Shown here piece after piece: positions 52,243-63,294 of a stretch of DNA of 64,000 nucleotides. The stretch is from Bdellovibrio sp. ZAP7 (GTDB lineage Bacteria; Bdellovibrionota; UBA1018; CAIMNF01). The stretch covers positions 1 to 64,000 of the forward strand of contig CAMCGZ010000008.1 in NCBI GenBank assembly GCA_945874535.1, written 5' to 3'. The translations under genes and the position numbers were made by a program. The first letter of the stretch is position 1. Each line of letters starts with the position of its first letter. The notes below the pieces were generated by a model. It searched no databases. It saw only the letters and a program-made list of their open reading frames with translations, and was not told where the DNA came from.

Positions 52243-53052
52243 TCATCCCCGCATGAGTTTCGAGCGTTTGGTCGCAGCCAGCACCGCCTTGATCAAGGTG
52301 ACCCGGAGCTTGCCTTCCTCTAGAGCCATCAGACCGTCGATGGTGCATCCAGCGGGAGTCGTCACCTCGTCTTTGAGAGCGGCCGGATGTTCTTCGCGGT
52401 CGAGTACCATTTTTGCCGCGCCCATCATGGTCTGAGCTGCGAGGAGAGTGGCTTGCTTGCGGGAAATCCCCACTTTCACTCCGGCCTCGCTTAGTGACTC
52501 GATCATGAGATAAACATAGGCCGGGCCGCATCCCGAGAGGCCGGTGACGCCGTCGAAGAGGCTTTCTTCGAGCACACTGACCAAACCGAGCTCTCCGAAG
52601 ATCTTTTCGGCCGTCTTGAGATGTGACTTCTCGCACCTCGGTCCCGAACAAATGGCCGTGACTCCGCTTTTAATGAGGCATGGCGTATTCGGCATGGCCC
52701 GGACAATGGCGGCCTTTCCGCCGCTCCATTCCGACAACTGTTCGGTACTGATGGCCGCACAAATCGAAATGAGGAGTTGTCGTTCATGGATTCTCGAAGC
52801 GTTGGCTCTCAGGATCTTCTCGACCTGGTGGGGCTTCACCGAGAGCAGGATGATGTCCGCTTCGTTGAAGGCTTCGGAATTGTCGGTCGTACAGTGGATC
52901 TTGAGGCGGCTCTTCGCTTCTTTCGCGGACTCTTCGGTCCGTGTCGTACCGCTGATCTGGTAGTCGTCACTCAGGCTTCCACTCATCAGGCCCTGTGCGA
53001 TCGCTTCACCCATTTTCCCGAGTCCGACAATGGCAAGCTTCTGTTTTTTCAT
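52243..53052 (-). CDS. proC: Pyrroline-5-carboxylate reductase
   Basis: The protein has 269 residues, the usual ProC length. The N-terminal Rossmann motif is AIVGLGKMGEAIAQGL. MPNTPCLIKSGVTAIC and VTGLSGCGPAYVYLMIESL plus EAGVKVGISRKQATLLAAQT mark the dimerisation and substrate site. It reduces pyrroline-5-carboxylate to proline with NAD(P)H, the last step of proline synthesis. It is the only proline gene here. Confidence 0.95.
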   Translation of the reverse strand: MKKQKLAIVGLGKMGEAIAQGLMSGSLSDDYQISGTTRTEESAKEAKSRLKIHCTTDNSEAFNEADIILLSVKPHQVEKILRANASRIHERQLLISICAAISTEQLSEWSGGKAAIVRAMPNTPCLIKSGVTAICSGPRCEKSHLKTAEKIFGELGLVSVLEESLFDGVTGLSGCGPAYVYLMIESLSEAGVKVGISRKQATLLAAQTMMGAAKMVLDREEHPAALKDEVTTPAGCTIDGLMALEEGKLRVTLIKAVLAATKRSKLMRG

Positions 53053-53086
53053 GCTCTTCCATTTTGCAGGAAGGGCAGGCGCTCCG

Positions 53087-55546
<2,460 letters not shown>

Positions 55547-55577
55547 ATCCTCATCAATGGTGCCGATCCGGAAGAAA

Positions 55578-56072
55578 TCAAGGTTTCAGGTCGATAATCA
55601 GGCGGGCCGGAGAAGAGAGTTCAAAAACCTCCGTTTTCATGGGGTTTTTAGAATTGAGAGTGAACATCCACCGGTCGGACTCCACTTGGGGAAGAAACTC
55701 GACTGCGCTCAGAGTGCGGGTTTTCCGGGCGGCTTGGATGGCGGTCTGAGTGGAAAAGTCGGTCTTGATTCTGCCGTAGACGGTCACTGTGACGCGCTGG
55801 TTGGAGGGATCGTTTTCGACCAGGAAAAACGGGGGCCGATCGGATTTCGAAAAATCCACCACCACCCGGTCATATCCTGCGGGGTTTGCGGCAATCCGGA
55901 CTCCCGAAATTTTCACATCCGAGATCAAGCGATCGCCTCCGCTGAAAGCACCTTCAGGGAGGTAGACATTGCGCTTCACCTTCAACGCTTGGCGAAAGGC
56001 GGATTCATCGAATTGGGCCCGGGCGGTGGAGCCTGAAATCAGAAGAACGATCATGCCGGTCAGAAATTTCAT
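55578..56072 (-). CDS. AMIN-like exported protein
   Basis: The protein has 164 residues from ATG at 56072; an upstream ATG at 56141 would add a basic leader before the signal peptide. The signal peptide ends near ARA. The mature part has a beta-sandwich pattern: ISDVKISGVRIAANPAGYDR, VVVDFSK and a final LIIDLKP. This resembles the AMIN domain, which directs proteins to peptidoglycan or pili. Lon follows 31 bp downstream, so they may share a transcript. Confidence 0.65.
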   Translation of the reverse strand: MKFLTGMIVLLISGSTARAQFDESAFRQALKVKRNVYLPEGAFSGGDRLISDVKISGVRIAANPAGYDRVVVDFSKSDRPPFFLVENDPSNQRVTVTVYGRIKTDFSTQTAIQAARKTRTLSAVEFLPQVESDRWMFTLNSKNPMKTEVFELSSPARLIIDLKP

Positions 56073-56112
56073 CTTGAATGCAGTGTAGCGCGAGCGTTCC
56101 ACGATGACAACC

Positions 56113-56853
56113 TCAGTGCTTCTTGCGAATCCGGACGGCAATCCATCCGATTGCCAGGAGCAGGATCAGGCCGATCACAACCTTGAAGCCCCGGTTCGAG
56201 TCGGAGTCCGGTGCGGTGGTCGCCGGTTGCGACGGCGACTCCTCATTGCGGGATCCGGATGCCGAAGACGAAACCGTGGAAGCGCTGGAGCCTGCTGGAG
56301 CGGTCGAGGCCTGTCCTGCAGGCGTTGTCACGGTGGTCGCCCGGATGATGCCTTTCAGGGTCTCGAGGGTGACAGGCTTTGAGGATGGGACTCCGGTCTG
56401 GTGAAGGTACTGGAGCATCCCACCCGTCAGGACCTCGGAACCGTTCTCGGATCGAAGACCGAACTTGCCCATCTCCATGCTCTCGATCTCGTAGGAGCCG
56501 TCCTCTTGTTCACCGGTCAGGAAGAGAACCGTATCCTCGTTTTCTTTGAATTCGGGCGAACCCGGGACTTCGTGATGGTAGCCTTCTGTTTCTCCGCCGA
56601 GTCTCCGGACCCGGATCTCATCGCGAGTGATGCCTCCCTTCAGGGGCTCTTTCACTTCAATGAGTGCGTAGGTGTAAAGGATCACTGTTCCGTCGGCCGC
56701 GGTGGTTTTCTCGACCTGTTGACGTTTGACCGTCCCACGGACGATGTGCTTCGATTTTGCTGTGAAGCTTTCGATCGATTCGGCATGGAAACTGGTTGCC
56801 GAGGCAGCCGGTAGGTGAAGAGAAAGCAGCATGGAAATGAAGTGCAACTTCAT
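56113..56853 (-). CDS. Exported protein with C-terminal membrane anchor
   Basis: The protein has 246 residues from ATG at 56853. A signal peptide (to about ASA) precedes a beta-rich domain: SKHIVRGTVKRQQVEKTT, EIRVRRLGGETEGYHHEVPG, and ENEDTVLFLTGEQEDGSYEI. This pattern also occurs in exported proteins of myxobacteria and relatives. A Ser/Thr/Ala/Pro-rich linker (about 165-215) leads to a single C-terminal membrane helix (VVIGLILLLAIGWIAV) and a basic end RIRKKH. That layout resembles sorting signals such as MYXO-CTERM, but no recognised tripartite motif is seen. Function unknown. Confidence 0.7.
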   Translation of the reverse strand: MKLHFISMLLSLHLPAASATSFHAESIESFTAKSKHIVRGTVKRQQVEKTTAADGTVILYTYALIEVKEPLKGGITRDEIRVRRLGGETEGYHHEVPGSPEFKENEDTVLFLTGEQEDGSYEIESMEMGKFGLRSENGSEVLTGGMLQYLHQTGVPSSKPVTLETLKGIIRATTVTTPAGQASTAPAGSSASTVSSSASGSRNEESPSQPATTAPDSDSNRGFKVVIGLILLLAIGWIAVRIRKKH

Positions 56854-56882
56854 ACCCTTTAGCGTATCAATAAAGGGTAACC

Positions 56883-58661
56883 ATGGCACTGCTTCCCCGC
56901 GCGATTCTGGAGAAAACCAAATCCAGCGTCATCTATTTGTTGCTCTTCGTCGGGTTGATCATCGCGATGATCGGGATCTACCGGGGTGGGGTGCGTCTTT
57001 CAGAGCTCCGCGCCGAGACGGTCTACCTTCCCGACTTGCCCGGGGCGTTGTTGCTGTCTTTCATGCGGATGGCGCTGGCCTATTGCGGCTCACTCGTCTT
57101 CGCGTTCGTCTTCGGGATCCTTGCCGCTCGCACCCGTTCGGGAAGCCGCTTCATTCTGCCCCTGATTGACATCCTTCAGTCGGTTCCGGTGGTCGGATTT
57201 TTTCCGGCAGCCATCAGCTTTTTCATCGGGATCACCCAGGGGCACCGCATCGGCGTCGAACTCTCTGCGATCTTCCTGATCTTCACTTCCCAGGCATGGA
57301 ATCTGGCCTTTGCTGTCTATGAGTCTTTGAAGGCCATACCCGGAGAGAACGAAGAAGCGGTGCAGGCCTTCGGACTGAGTCAGAGCCAGCGTTTTTTCAG
57401 GCTGTATCTTCCGGCCGCGATTCCCCGCGTGGTCTACAATTCGATCCTCTCGTGGTCGAACGGGTGGTTCTTTCTGGTTGCGTGCGAGATCATTGCGATC
57501 GGACCCGTGCATTACAATCTGCCCGGAATCGGGAGTTTTCTGGCCCGCGCAGCCGAAGAAGAGCGGATCGGGCTCGTCCTCTGGGGGCTCGCATCTCTGG
57601 CGACGATGATCCTGGTGCTCGATGTGATGATCTGGAAGCCCCTCATGATCTGGTCCGAGCGGTTCCGGCAGGACGCGACCGCCAACCAGGACGAGGAGGA
57701 TGTCGGTATTTTCTTGCGGCTTCCTAAAACCATCGCTTCACGCTTTGAGTTTTTGACCGAGCCCATGCTTCAGATCCTGAATACTTTCACACTGCCGGCA
57801 CGTTGGTTTTTCAGGGAGATCGTGTTTCCGCTCTTCTGGGATTTGCCGGCGTATCTTTTGTCGCGAGCCTTTCAGGGGATCACGAAACCGATCGAACCCG
57901 TGATCGAGCAGACCAAGAAGGCCCGGGTGGCGATCGGGTATTTTGCGCTCGGATTCCTCGTGGTCTTCGGATGCTTTTACATCTGGAACTGGTTCAGGGG
58001 TCCGCTTCCACCCGTGATCCGCGATCTCCCGCTCGGTCTCCTGTATTCGACCGGGAGGATCCTGCTTGCGCTCTTGATCTCGTTTTTGTGGATTTTGCCC
58101 TTGGTTTATTTCACCTGGAACAAGCCGAAGCTCCGTCATGCACTGACCACGGTGGCCCAGCTCGGGGCCTCGATTCCCGCGACCGCCCTCTTTCCGTTGA
58201 TCGTTCTGGTCGGGGTCCGGAAGTTCGGCGGCGGCATGGACCTGGCGACCCTGATTCTCCTCACCTTCGGCATTCAGTGGTACGTCTTGTTCAATGCCAT
58301 TGGCGGAGCCTCGACCATTCCTTCGGATCTGGTCGACGCGACCCGATCGTACGGATTGTCGCCCTTTGCGACATTCCGGAAACTCGTGTTTCCGGCAATC
58401 CGGCCGGCACTGATCACCGGAGCCATCACGGCCTGGGGTGGCGGTTGGAACGCCTTGGTGGTGTCCGAGTACATGACCGTCAAGCACGAGGTCTTGAAGG
58501 TGAAGGGACTGGGTGCTCTGCTGTCGACCGCCGTTTACGAACTCGGCGACGGACGTGCGATCACCCTGTGCATTTTGGTCATGGTCGCGTGGATCCTGTT
58601 CGTCAATCTGTTGGTCTGGCAACCGCTTTATCAGCGCAATCTCGAGAGGTTCAGATTCTGA
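56883..58661 (+). CDS. Double-length ABC transporter permease, nitrate/sulfonate type
   Basis: The protein has 592 residues, about twice the usual permease length. Two complete BPD-transport permease domains lie in tandem (about 60-270 and 360-590). Each ends in the EAA loop: NEEAVQAFGLSQSQRFFRLY and DLVDATRSYGLSPFATFRKL. A middle segment has extra membrane helices. The fused protein would form the complete channel without a second subunit. The ATPase gene follows 1 bp later. No periplasmic binding protein is adjacent, so the substrate is unknown; the family often imports nitrate, sulfonates or similar anions. Confidence 0.88.
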   Translation: MALLPRAILEKTKSSVIYLLLFVGLIIAMIGIYRGGVRLSELRAETVYLPDLPGALLLSFMRMALAYCGSLVFAFVFGILAARTRSGSRFILPLIDILQSVPVVGFFPAAISFFIGITQGHRIGVELSAIFLIFTSQAWNLAFAVYESLKAIPGENEEAVQAFGLSQSQRFFRLYLPAAIPRVVYNSILSWSNGWFFLVACEIIAIGPVHYNLPGIGSFLARAAEEERIGLVLWGLASLATMILVLDVMIWKPLMIWSERFRQDATANQDEEDVGIFLRLPKTIASRFEFLTEPMLQILNTFTLPARWFFREIVFPLFWDLPAYLLSRAFQGITKPIEPVIEQTKKARVAIGYFALGFLVVFGCFYIWNWFRGPLPPVIRDLPLGLLYSTGRILLALLISFLWILPLVYFTWNKPKLRHALTTVAQLGASIPATALFPLIVLVGVRKFGGGMDLATLILLTFGIQWYVLFNAIGGASTIPSDLVDATRSYGLSPFATFRKLVFPAIRPALITGAITAWGGGWNALVVSEYMTVKHEVLKVKGLGALLSTAVYELGDGRAITLCILVMVAWILFVNLLVWQPLYQRNLERFRF

Positions 58662-58662
58662 C

Positions 58663-59415
58663 ATGAAACAGCTCATCGAATTCAAAAACGTCTCACGGCG
58701 CTTTCTTCTCCCCCAGGGGGAAGTGACCGTGCTCGAGGATATCTCTTTCCAGGCGATGGAGGGGGAGTTCATCTCCATCGTCGGTCCATCCGGTGCGGGG
58801 AAAAGCACTTTGCTCCGCATGATGAACGGCCTGCTTCAGCCCTCTTCGGGATCGATCCTGTATGAGGGGCAGGAACGTCGTGGCATCAACTACGAGACGG
58901 CGATGGTGTTCCAGAACTTCGGACTCCTTCCCTGGCTCACGGTGGCCCAGAACATCGAGCTCGGACTCGAGGCTCGCACCAAGGATCCCGAACTCAGGCG
59001 GGATCGCGTCCGCCATTATGTGATGAAGGTGGGTCTCGAAGGGTATGAGGAGGCCTATCCGAGAGAGCTTTCTGGGGGCATGAAGCAACGGGTAGGATTG
59101 GCGCGCGCTCTCGCGGTCGAACCGAGCCTCTTGTTGATGGACGAGCCCTTCTCTTCTCTCGACGTGCTGACCTCGATCAACCTCCGGAATGAATTACTCG
59201 ACATCTGGAGTGATCGGGACAATGTCGTGAACACCATGATCATGGTGACCCACAATATCGAGGAGGCGATCGAGCTCTCGGACCGGATCCTGATCCTCTC
59301 CAACCGCCCCGGCCGGATCGCCGGGGAACTCAAGATTGACCTGCCGCGTCCACGCCGGAAACGGGATCCCCACTTCGTGGAGTATGTGGACCGGGTCTTC
59401 TCACTTCTTGCTTAA
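58663..59415 (+). CDS. ABC transporter ATP-binding protein, nitrate/sulfonate type
   Basis: The protein has 250 residues from ATG at 58663, one base after the permease stop. Walker A is GPSGAGKSTLL, the Q-loop MVFQNFGLLPWLTV, the signature LSGGMKQRVGLARA, and Walker B LLLMDEPFSSLD. The wording LLPWLTV and the H-loop VTHNIEEAIEL are typical of SsuB/TauB/NrtD-type importers. It drives the double permease. Confidence 0.92.
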   Translation: MKQLIEFKNVSRRFLLPQGEVTVLEDISFQAMEGEFISIVGPSGAGKSTLLRMMNGLLQPSSGSILYEGQERRGINYETAMVFQNFGLLPWLTVAQNIELGLEARTKDPELRRDRVRHYVMKVGLEGYEEAYPRELSGGMKQRVGLARALAVEPSLLLMDEPFSSLDVLTSINLRNELLDIWSDRDNVVNTMIMVTHNIEEAIELSDRILILSNRPGRIAGELKIDLPRPRRKRDPHFVEYVDRVFSLLA

Positions 59416-59454
59416 CAGAATCGGAACAAACAGCGTAAAAAGGAACCTGTATTC

Positions 59455-59931
59455 ATGAAACCCGCAGCCCTCCCAGAAATAGGAATCAGCCAGATCCTCG
59501 GACTTGTCGAATTGCTCGCCGGAAAAGGCGGACGTGAGGATATCTACAAACTCGCCGCCGAGCTTTCGATGGAGCTTGGAGAAACACTGACAGTCATCCG
59601 CGCAGCCGAGATGCTGGGCCTGGTGCACACCCCCGGTGGCGATGTCGTGGTCGAGCCCTTCGGCAACCAGGTGGTCGATGCTTCGATCACCGACCGAAAG
59701 GATCTGATCCGCGATAAATTGGCCGAGATCCCACTCTTCAAGATGGTGAAGGAGTATCTGTCCCGCGAAGAAGAGACCGAGGTGAGTCGCGAAGAGATGC
59801 TCGAGAAACTCGCCGAGCTGTTGCCGAACGAAGATGCCGAGTCGTCGTTCGGAACCGTGGTGAGCTGGGGCCGTTATGCCGAGATGTTCGGTTACAACGA
59901 CGACACCCAGACCTTCTACCTGAGTCCTTAA
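59455..59931 (+). CDS. Stand-alone AAA-associated (AAA_assoc_C-like) protein
   Basis: The protein has 158 residues. The sequence (ISQILGLVELLAGKGGREDI, LGETLTVIRAAEMLGLV, VEPFGNQVVDASITDRKDLI, and SSFGTVVSWGRYAEMFGYND) matches the C-terminal AAA-associated domain normally fused to nitrate/sulfonate-type ABC ATPases. Here it is encoded separately, 39 bp after the ATPase gene. It probably binds the ATPase and regulates the transporter. It looks like two winged-helix-like halves and is cytoplasmic. Confidence 0.8.
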   Translation: MKPAALPEIGISQILGLVELLAGKGGREDIYKLAAELSMELGETLTVIRAAEMLGLVHTPGGDVVVEPFGNQVVDASITDRKDLIRDKLAEIPLFKMVKEYLSREEETEVSREEMLEKLAELLPNEDAESSFGTVVSWGRYAEMFGYNDDTQTFYLSP

Positions 59932-59935
59932 CGGA

Positions 59936-61117
59936 TCAGGCCCCGGTGTTCCCACTCAGGGTCAGTACGGTGATTTCAGCCCGTTTTCCGAAGCGGTTCG
60001 GGGGGCCCCAGAAACCCGTACCCCGATTCACGTAAAGCTGGGTCTTTTCGTTCACGCGGTACAAGCCTTCCGAGTACTTGAGGACGACCTTCACGATGAA
60101 CGAGTACGGATAGAATTGCCCCGCGTGGGTGTGCCCCGAAAGCTGGAGATCAAATCCCGATTTGCAGGCGCCATCGATGCTGAAAGGATTGTGGGCGAGC
60201 AGGATCTTGCAAGCGACTTCTTCGGAGCAAGTTGCGGCTTTTGAGGCGTCGGTGGCGTGCAGGGGTTCGAAGCGCGCCGCTTGATGATCGAACACGCCAG
60301 CCAGAAGAAGTCGTTCCTGGCCGCTTTTTCCGGCGCGCCTGAGGATCCGGTTCGAGTTTCCGAGCACCGTGATGCCCATCGAACTCAAGTGAGCGATCCA
60401 ATCCTGGACTCCCGAATAGTACTCATGATTCCCCGTGCAGAAATACACGCCCTCCGGCGCCTGCAGTCGGGCCAGGGGGGCGATCTGCTCGCGGAGTTGG
60501 CTCACGCTGCCGTCCACGAGATCGCCGGTGATCGCGATCAGATCCGGCTTTTCAGCCAGGACTTGCTCCACCACGCGATCGAGATATCCCTTGTGAATGA
60601 GCGGACCCACATGGACGTCCGAGATCTGGACGATCCTGAGACCCTCGAACGAGGGTGGGAGTCGGTCCAAGGTCACCGGTACCCGGACGATTTCCGCTCC
60701 CGCGGTCGCCTCGAAAAACCCGGCCACCGAAGTCAGGGTGGTGCCGGCCAGCAGGGTGCGCCCCACTCCTTCAGTGAGGAAAATCCTTTTTTGCGGATCG
60801 AAGGTCTTCGAAGTGAGCTGGAAGAGCTCGGCGAAAAAGAAAACAATGAACACGGATCCGATCCAGCCGAGCAGGCTGAATTGGGTCCATTGGAGGATCA
60901 GATCCGGTACGGATCCGGCCGGCGCTTCGAGCCAGCGATATAAAAACGGGCCGAGGGTCATGAGGCCTGCTGAGGCCATGAAAAAGACCAGCATCTTGCG
61001 GTTTCCGGCTGGAGTGAGTCCGAGCCTCCTCCGTAGCAAACGGTAGGTGAGCCAGGAAACGAGGAAAGAGATCGTGGTGAAGAACAGCGCGAATCGGATC
61101 AGGTTCGCGTGGTTCAT
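59936..61117 (-). CDS. Membrane-anchored metallophosphoesterase
   Basis: The protein has 393 residues. Four N-terminal membrane helices (to about residue 130) are followed by a calcineurin-type phosphoesterase with all metal motifs: QISDVHVGP, AITGDLVDG, CTGNHEYYSG, LLLAHNPF and LSGHTHAGQFYP. The family includes UDP-diacylglucosamine hydrolases and YkuE-like lipid phosphatases. The catalytic domain is probably cytoplasmic or periplasmic next to the membrane; the substrate is unknown. It converges on the AAA-associated gene after 4 bp. Confidence 0.88.
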   Translation of the reverse strand: MNHANLIRFALFFTTISFLVSWLTYRLLRRRLGLTPAGNRKMLVFFMASAGLMTLGPFLYRWLEAPAGSVPDLILQWTQFSLLGWIGSVFIVFFFAELFQLTSKTFDPQKRIFLTEGVGRTLLAGTTLTSVAGFFEATAGAEIVRVPVTLDRLPPSFEGLRIVQISDVHVGPLIHKGYLDRVVEQVLAEKPDLIAITGDLVDGSVSQLREQIAPLARLQAPEGVYFCTGNHEYYSGVQDWIAHLSSMGITVLGNSNRILRRAGKSGQERLLLAGVFDHQAARFEPLHATDASKAATCSEEVACKILLAHNPFSIDGACKSGFDLQLSGHTHAGQFYPYSFIVKVVLKYSEGLYRVNEKTQLYVNRGTGFWGPPNRFGKRAEITVLTLSGNTGA

Positions 61118-61124
61118 TCCTCGA

Positions 61125-62075
61125 TTATCCGACGCTCATCATTCTCATGAACTTCTCTCTCCGGTGCATCAGGTCTTCGCGAGAGAGAGTTTTCAGACGA
61201 CCGATACTGAAGTCCTGGATCGTGAAGCTCGCCATGACGGTGCCGTAAACGACCGAACGGCGGAGCAGCTGATCCCAAGCTTGAGGATCGTTCTTCATCA
61301 TCGTGCGGTTGGCTCCGGCCTCGGCGAGGTAGCCCATGACCGCTCCGGCGAAGCTGTCGCCCGCGCCGGTCGGATCGATGACTTCGTCAACGAGAAAGGC
61401 CGGTGCGAGGAAGGTTCCGGTCGGGGTGAAGAGGGCCGAGCCGTATTCACCGCGCTTGATGATGATGTTCGACGGACCCATGGATTGGATCTTACGAGCG
61501 GCTTTTTCGAGGCTCTTTTCGTCGGACAGCAAGAAGGCTTCTTTTTCGTTGATGCACAGGAGATCCACTTGCTTCAGGGTCTCTTTGAGCTCGGCCGGCT
61601 TTCCGGTGATCCAGAAGTTCATCGAGTCGCAGGCCACGAACTCGTGACCGCGCACCTGGTTCAGGACCTGCAGCTGGAGCACAGGATCGATGTTGGCGAG
61701 GAACACCACCGGGCAGTCCGTGTGGGTTTCCGGAAGTTTCGGATCGAAATGTTCGAAAACATTCAGGGCAGTGGCAAGGGTCTTGGCTTCGTTCAGGTTG
61801 GTGTCGTATTCGCCCACCCAGTGAAAGGTCTTCCCTGCGGCAACTTGAACCCCGGTGACATCCACATTGCGCTCTTTCAGGAAGCCGAGGTGCTCTTTCG
61901 GGAAATCATCGCCGACCACCGCCACAATCTTGATCGGAGTGAACAGTGACGCGGCCAGGGAGAAGTAATTCACGGAGCCTCCGAGGACATGATCCGCTTT
62001 CCCGGCAGGGGTGCGGACGGAGTCGAAGGCCATGGAACCGACAGTCAGGATCGGACGGGTGGGGCGTGTGTGCAT
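61125..62075 (-). CDS. PfkB-family carbohydrate or nucleoside kinase
   Basis: The protein has 316 residues from ATG at 62075; an ATG at 62111 would add 12 residues. PfkB motifs are LGGSVNYFSLAASLF near the N-terminus and the C-terminal DPTGAGDSFAGAVMGYLAEA, with the catalytic Asp in GAGDSFAG. It should phosphorylate a sugar or nucleoside such as adenosine or ribose; the substrate is unclear. It lies just upstream of the metallophosphoesterase gene (7-bp gap) on the same strand. Confidence 0.9.
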   Translation of the reverse strand: MHTRPTRPILTVGSMAFDSVRTPAGKADHVLGGSVNYFSLAASLFTPIKIVAVVGDDFPKEHLGFLKERNVDVTGVQVAAGKTFHWVGEYDTNLNEAKTLATALNVFEHFDPKLPETHTDCPVVFLANIDPVLQLQVLNQVRGHEFVACDSMNFWITGKPAELKETLKQVDLLCINEKEAFLLSDEKSLEKAARKIQSMGPSNIIIKRGEYGSALFTPTGTFLAPAFLVDEVIDPTGAGDSFAGAVMGYLAEAGANRTMMKNDPQAWDQLLRRSVVYGTVMASFTIQDFSIGRLKTLSREDLMHRREKFMRMMSVG

Positions 62076-62085
62076 GGCGGGGATT

Positions 62086-62517
62086 CTAATAGCGGAACTC
62101 TTTCGGGTCAATCGAATTGCCCCGGGGCTTCATCGACCCGGTGGCGGCAATGGGGTTCCGGTCCAGAGTCCGGATCCAGGTCTCAAAACCGGCAATTCCG
62201 ACGCTGAGCTCGATCCAATCCGGTTTCGGGTCGGGGACCCCCCGAACATGAACCCCGGCCGGAAGATCCGGAATCCCTCCGGGGAACTCGATGATCCGGG
62301 CATCTCGCGAAATGCGCACCCGACCGTCCCCCGGAGAGCTCCGGTTCAAGGGGAGGGGGCGGAACCCGCGGGTGGCCAGAACGGCACGCCAGGCCTCTCC
62401 GGGGAGGAGGTGTTCCTCGTGAAAGCGACGGGCCCCTGCCTCGGAGGATCCTTGATGGGCAAGGGCGATCAATAGAAGACCTGCAAGGAGCCCCAGGAGG
62501 GCCCGGACTTGCCTCAG
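62086..62517 (-). CDS. Small exported protein of the pilin locus, start uncertain
   Basis: The open frame ends at 62086. No ATG, GTG or TTG lies at the expected place; a CTG at 62517 would give 143 residues and overlaps the stop of the upstream pilin-like gene in a CTGA junction. From there the protein starts with a basic then hydrophobic segment (RALLGLLAGLLLIALA), suggesting export. A canonical ATG at 62625 would overlap the pilin-like gene by over 100 bp. The mature part has RISRDARIIEFPGGIPDLPA and WIELSVGIAG. I do not recognise it. It is the last gene of the pilin cluster. Confidence 0.45.
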   Translation of the reverse strand: MRQVRALLGLLAGLLLIALAHQGSSEAGARRFHEEHLLPGEAWRAVLATRGFRPLPLNRSSPGDGRVRISRDARIIEFPGGIPDLPAGVHVRGVPDPKPDWIELSVGIAGFETWIRTLDRNPIAATGSMKPRGNSIDPKEFRY

Positions 62518-62693
62518 TAATGCAGGGTCGATCGCTGGTGGTCCAAGGCGCGATAGAATCCCCGGTAGGTTCGGGCGAAGCGTTTGCCACAAAGAACCAG
62601 GACGAACACGATCAGACCTGCCCATAGTGCCACCTCCAACAGTATCGAACCTCGCTTCCGTTCAAGGGCTCCACCTGACCTTCCATTTCTCAT
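62514..62693 (-). CDS. Type IV prepilin-like minor pilin
   Basis: The protein has 59 residues from ATG at 62693, with GGAGG 8 bases before. The prepilin signature is visible: a short basic leader ending RKRG, then SILLEVALWAGLIVFVLVLC, with Glu at +5 of the predicted mature chain. The remainder is short and basic. It should be processed by a prepilin peptidase and take part in a Flp/Tad or type II-like pilus. It overlaps the preceding gene by 32 bp. Confidence 0.65.
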   Translation of the reverse strand: MRNGRSGGALERKRGSILLEVALWAGLIVFVLVLCGKRFARTYRGFYRALDHQRSTLHY

Positions 62694-63294
62694 CGGGAGA
62701 CCTCCATGCCACCGCGGTCGACTGCTGATTCCGGGAAGCGATCCCGACGCGGTATTCTTTCCGGGCGGGCGGGGCGAGGGTTGGCGCTCCGGCCAATACC
62801 GCCTCCGCATCGAGCTCCACCAAGGACAAGTCGTGCTCTGGAAAACTGCTCCGCTCCGGTCGCCTGCGGAGGCGGCAACCGATCCCCGTGAGCAGGTTCC
62901 AACGGAGGGCCTCTTTCATCCACTCCAGACGCAGTTTTTCCTGGTTCATGCGCTCAGCGAGCAAGAGGAGCCGGAAGGATTCGAGTGCGGTGGGGCCTGC
63001 AGGGGTCGGGAGCAGGCCCAATGTGATCCTTCGCGCCGACTCAATCCGTTTCCAGGACCTCTCGTGTGCGGTAACCCAGGAGCGAATGCGGAGAACTGCG
63101 ATCCCCGTGCAGCGATCGAAATTCACCTGTCGCTCCGTGATTGCCCGGAGGTGCCGGGCGGCCATCCAGAGTCCGGTTCCCGAACTGAGAGCCAGGAGAA
63201 GGAGAACCCCTCCGAGGAGGGAGAACCCCGCCCGGTCCGATCGAGCTGTTCGAGAGGCAGGAGACGGATCCGCTCCTCCAGTCCCGCTCCGCAG
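62662..63294 (-). CDS. Prepilin-like protein of the pilus locus, start uncertain
   Basis: The frame ends at 62662. The clear part starts RSDRAGFSLLGGVLLLLALS, a prepilin-like leader and hydrophobic helix, followed by a helical region (AARHLRAITERQVNFDRCTG) and a beta-rich end. No ATG, GTG or TTG exists in frame before the leader; a CTG at 63294 would give 210 residues. The residue at +5 is Gly, not Glu, as seen in GspK-type minor pilins. It overlaps the TadE-like gene's 3' end by more than 150 bp, unusual for a normal gene pair. A frameshift or unusual start is possible. Confidence 0.5.
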   Translation of the reverse strand: MRSGTGGADPSPASRTARSDRAGFSLLGGVLLLLALSSGTGLWMAARHLRAITERQVNFDRCTGIAVLRIRSWVTAHERSWKRIESARRITLGLLPTPAGPTALESFRLLLLAERMNQEKLRLEWMKEALRWNLLTGIGCRLRRRPERSSFPEHDLSLVELDAEAVLAGAPTLAPPARKEYRVGIASRNQQSTAVAWRSPDEKWKVRWSP

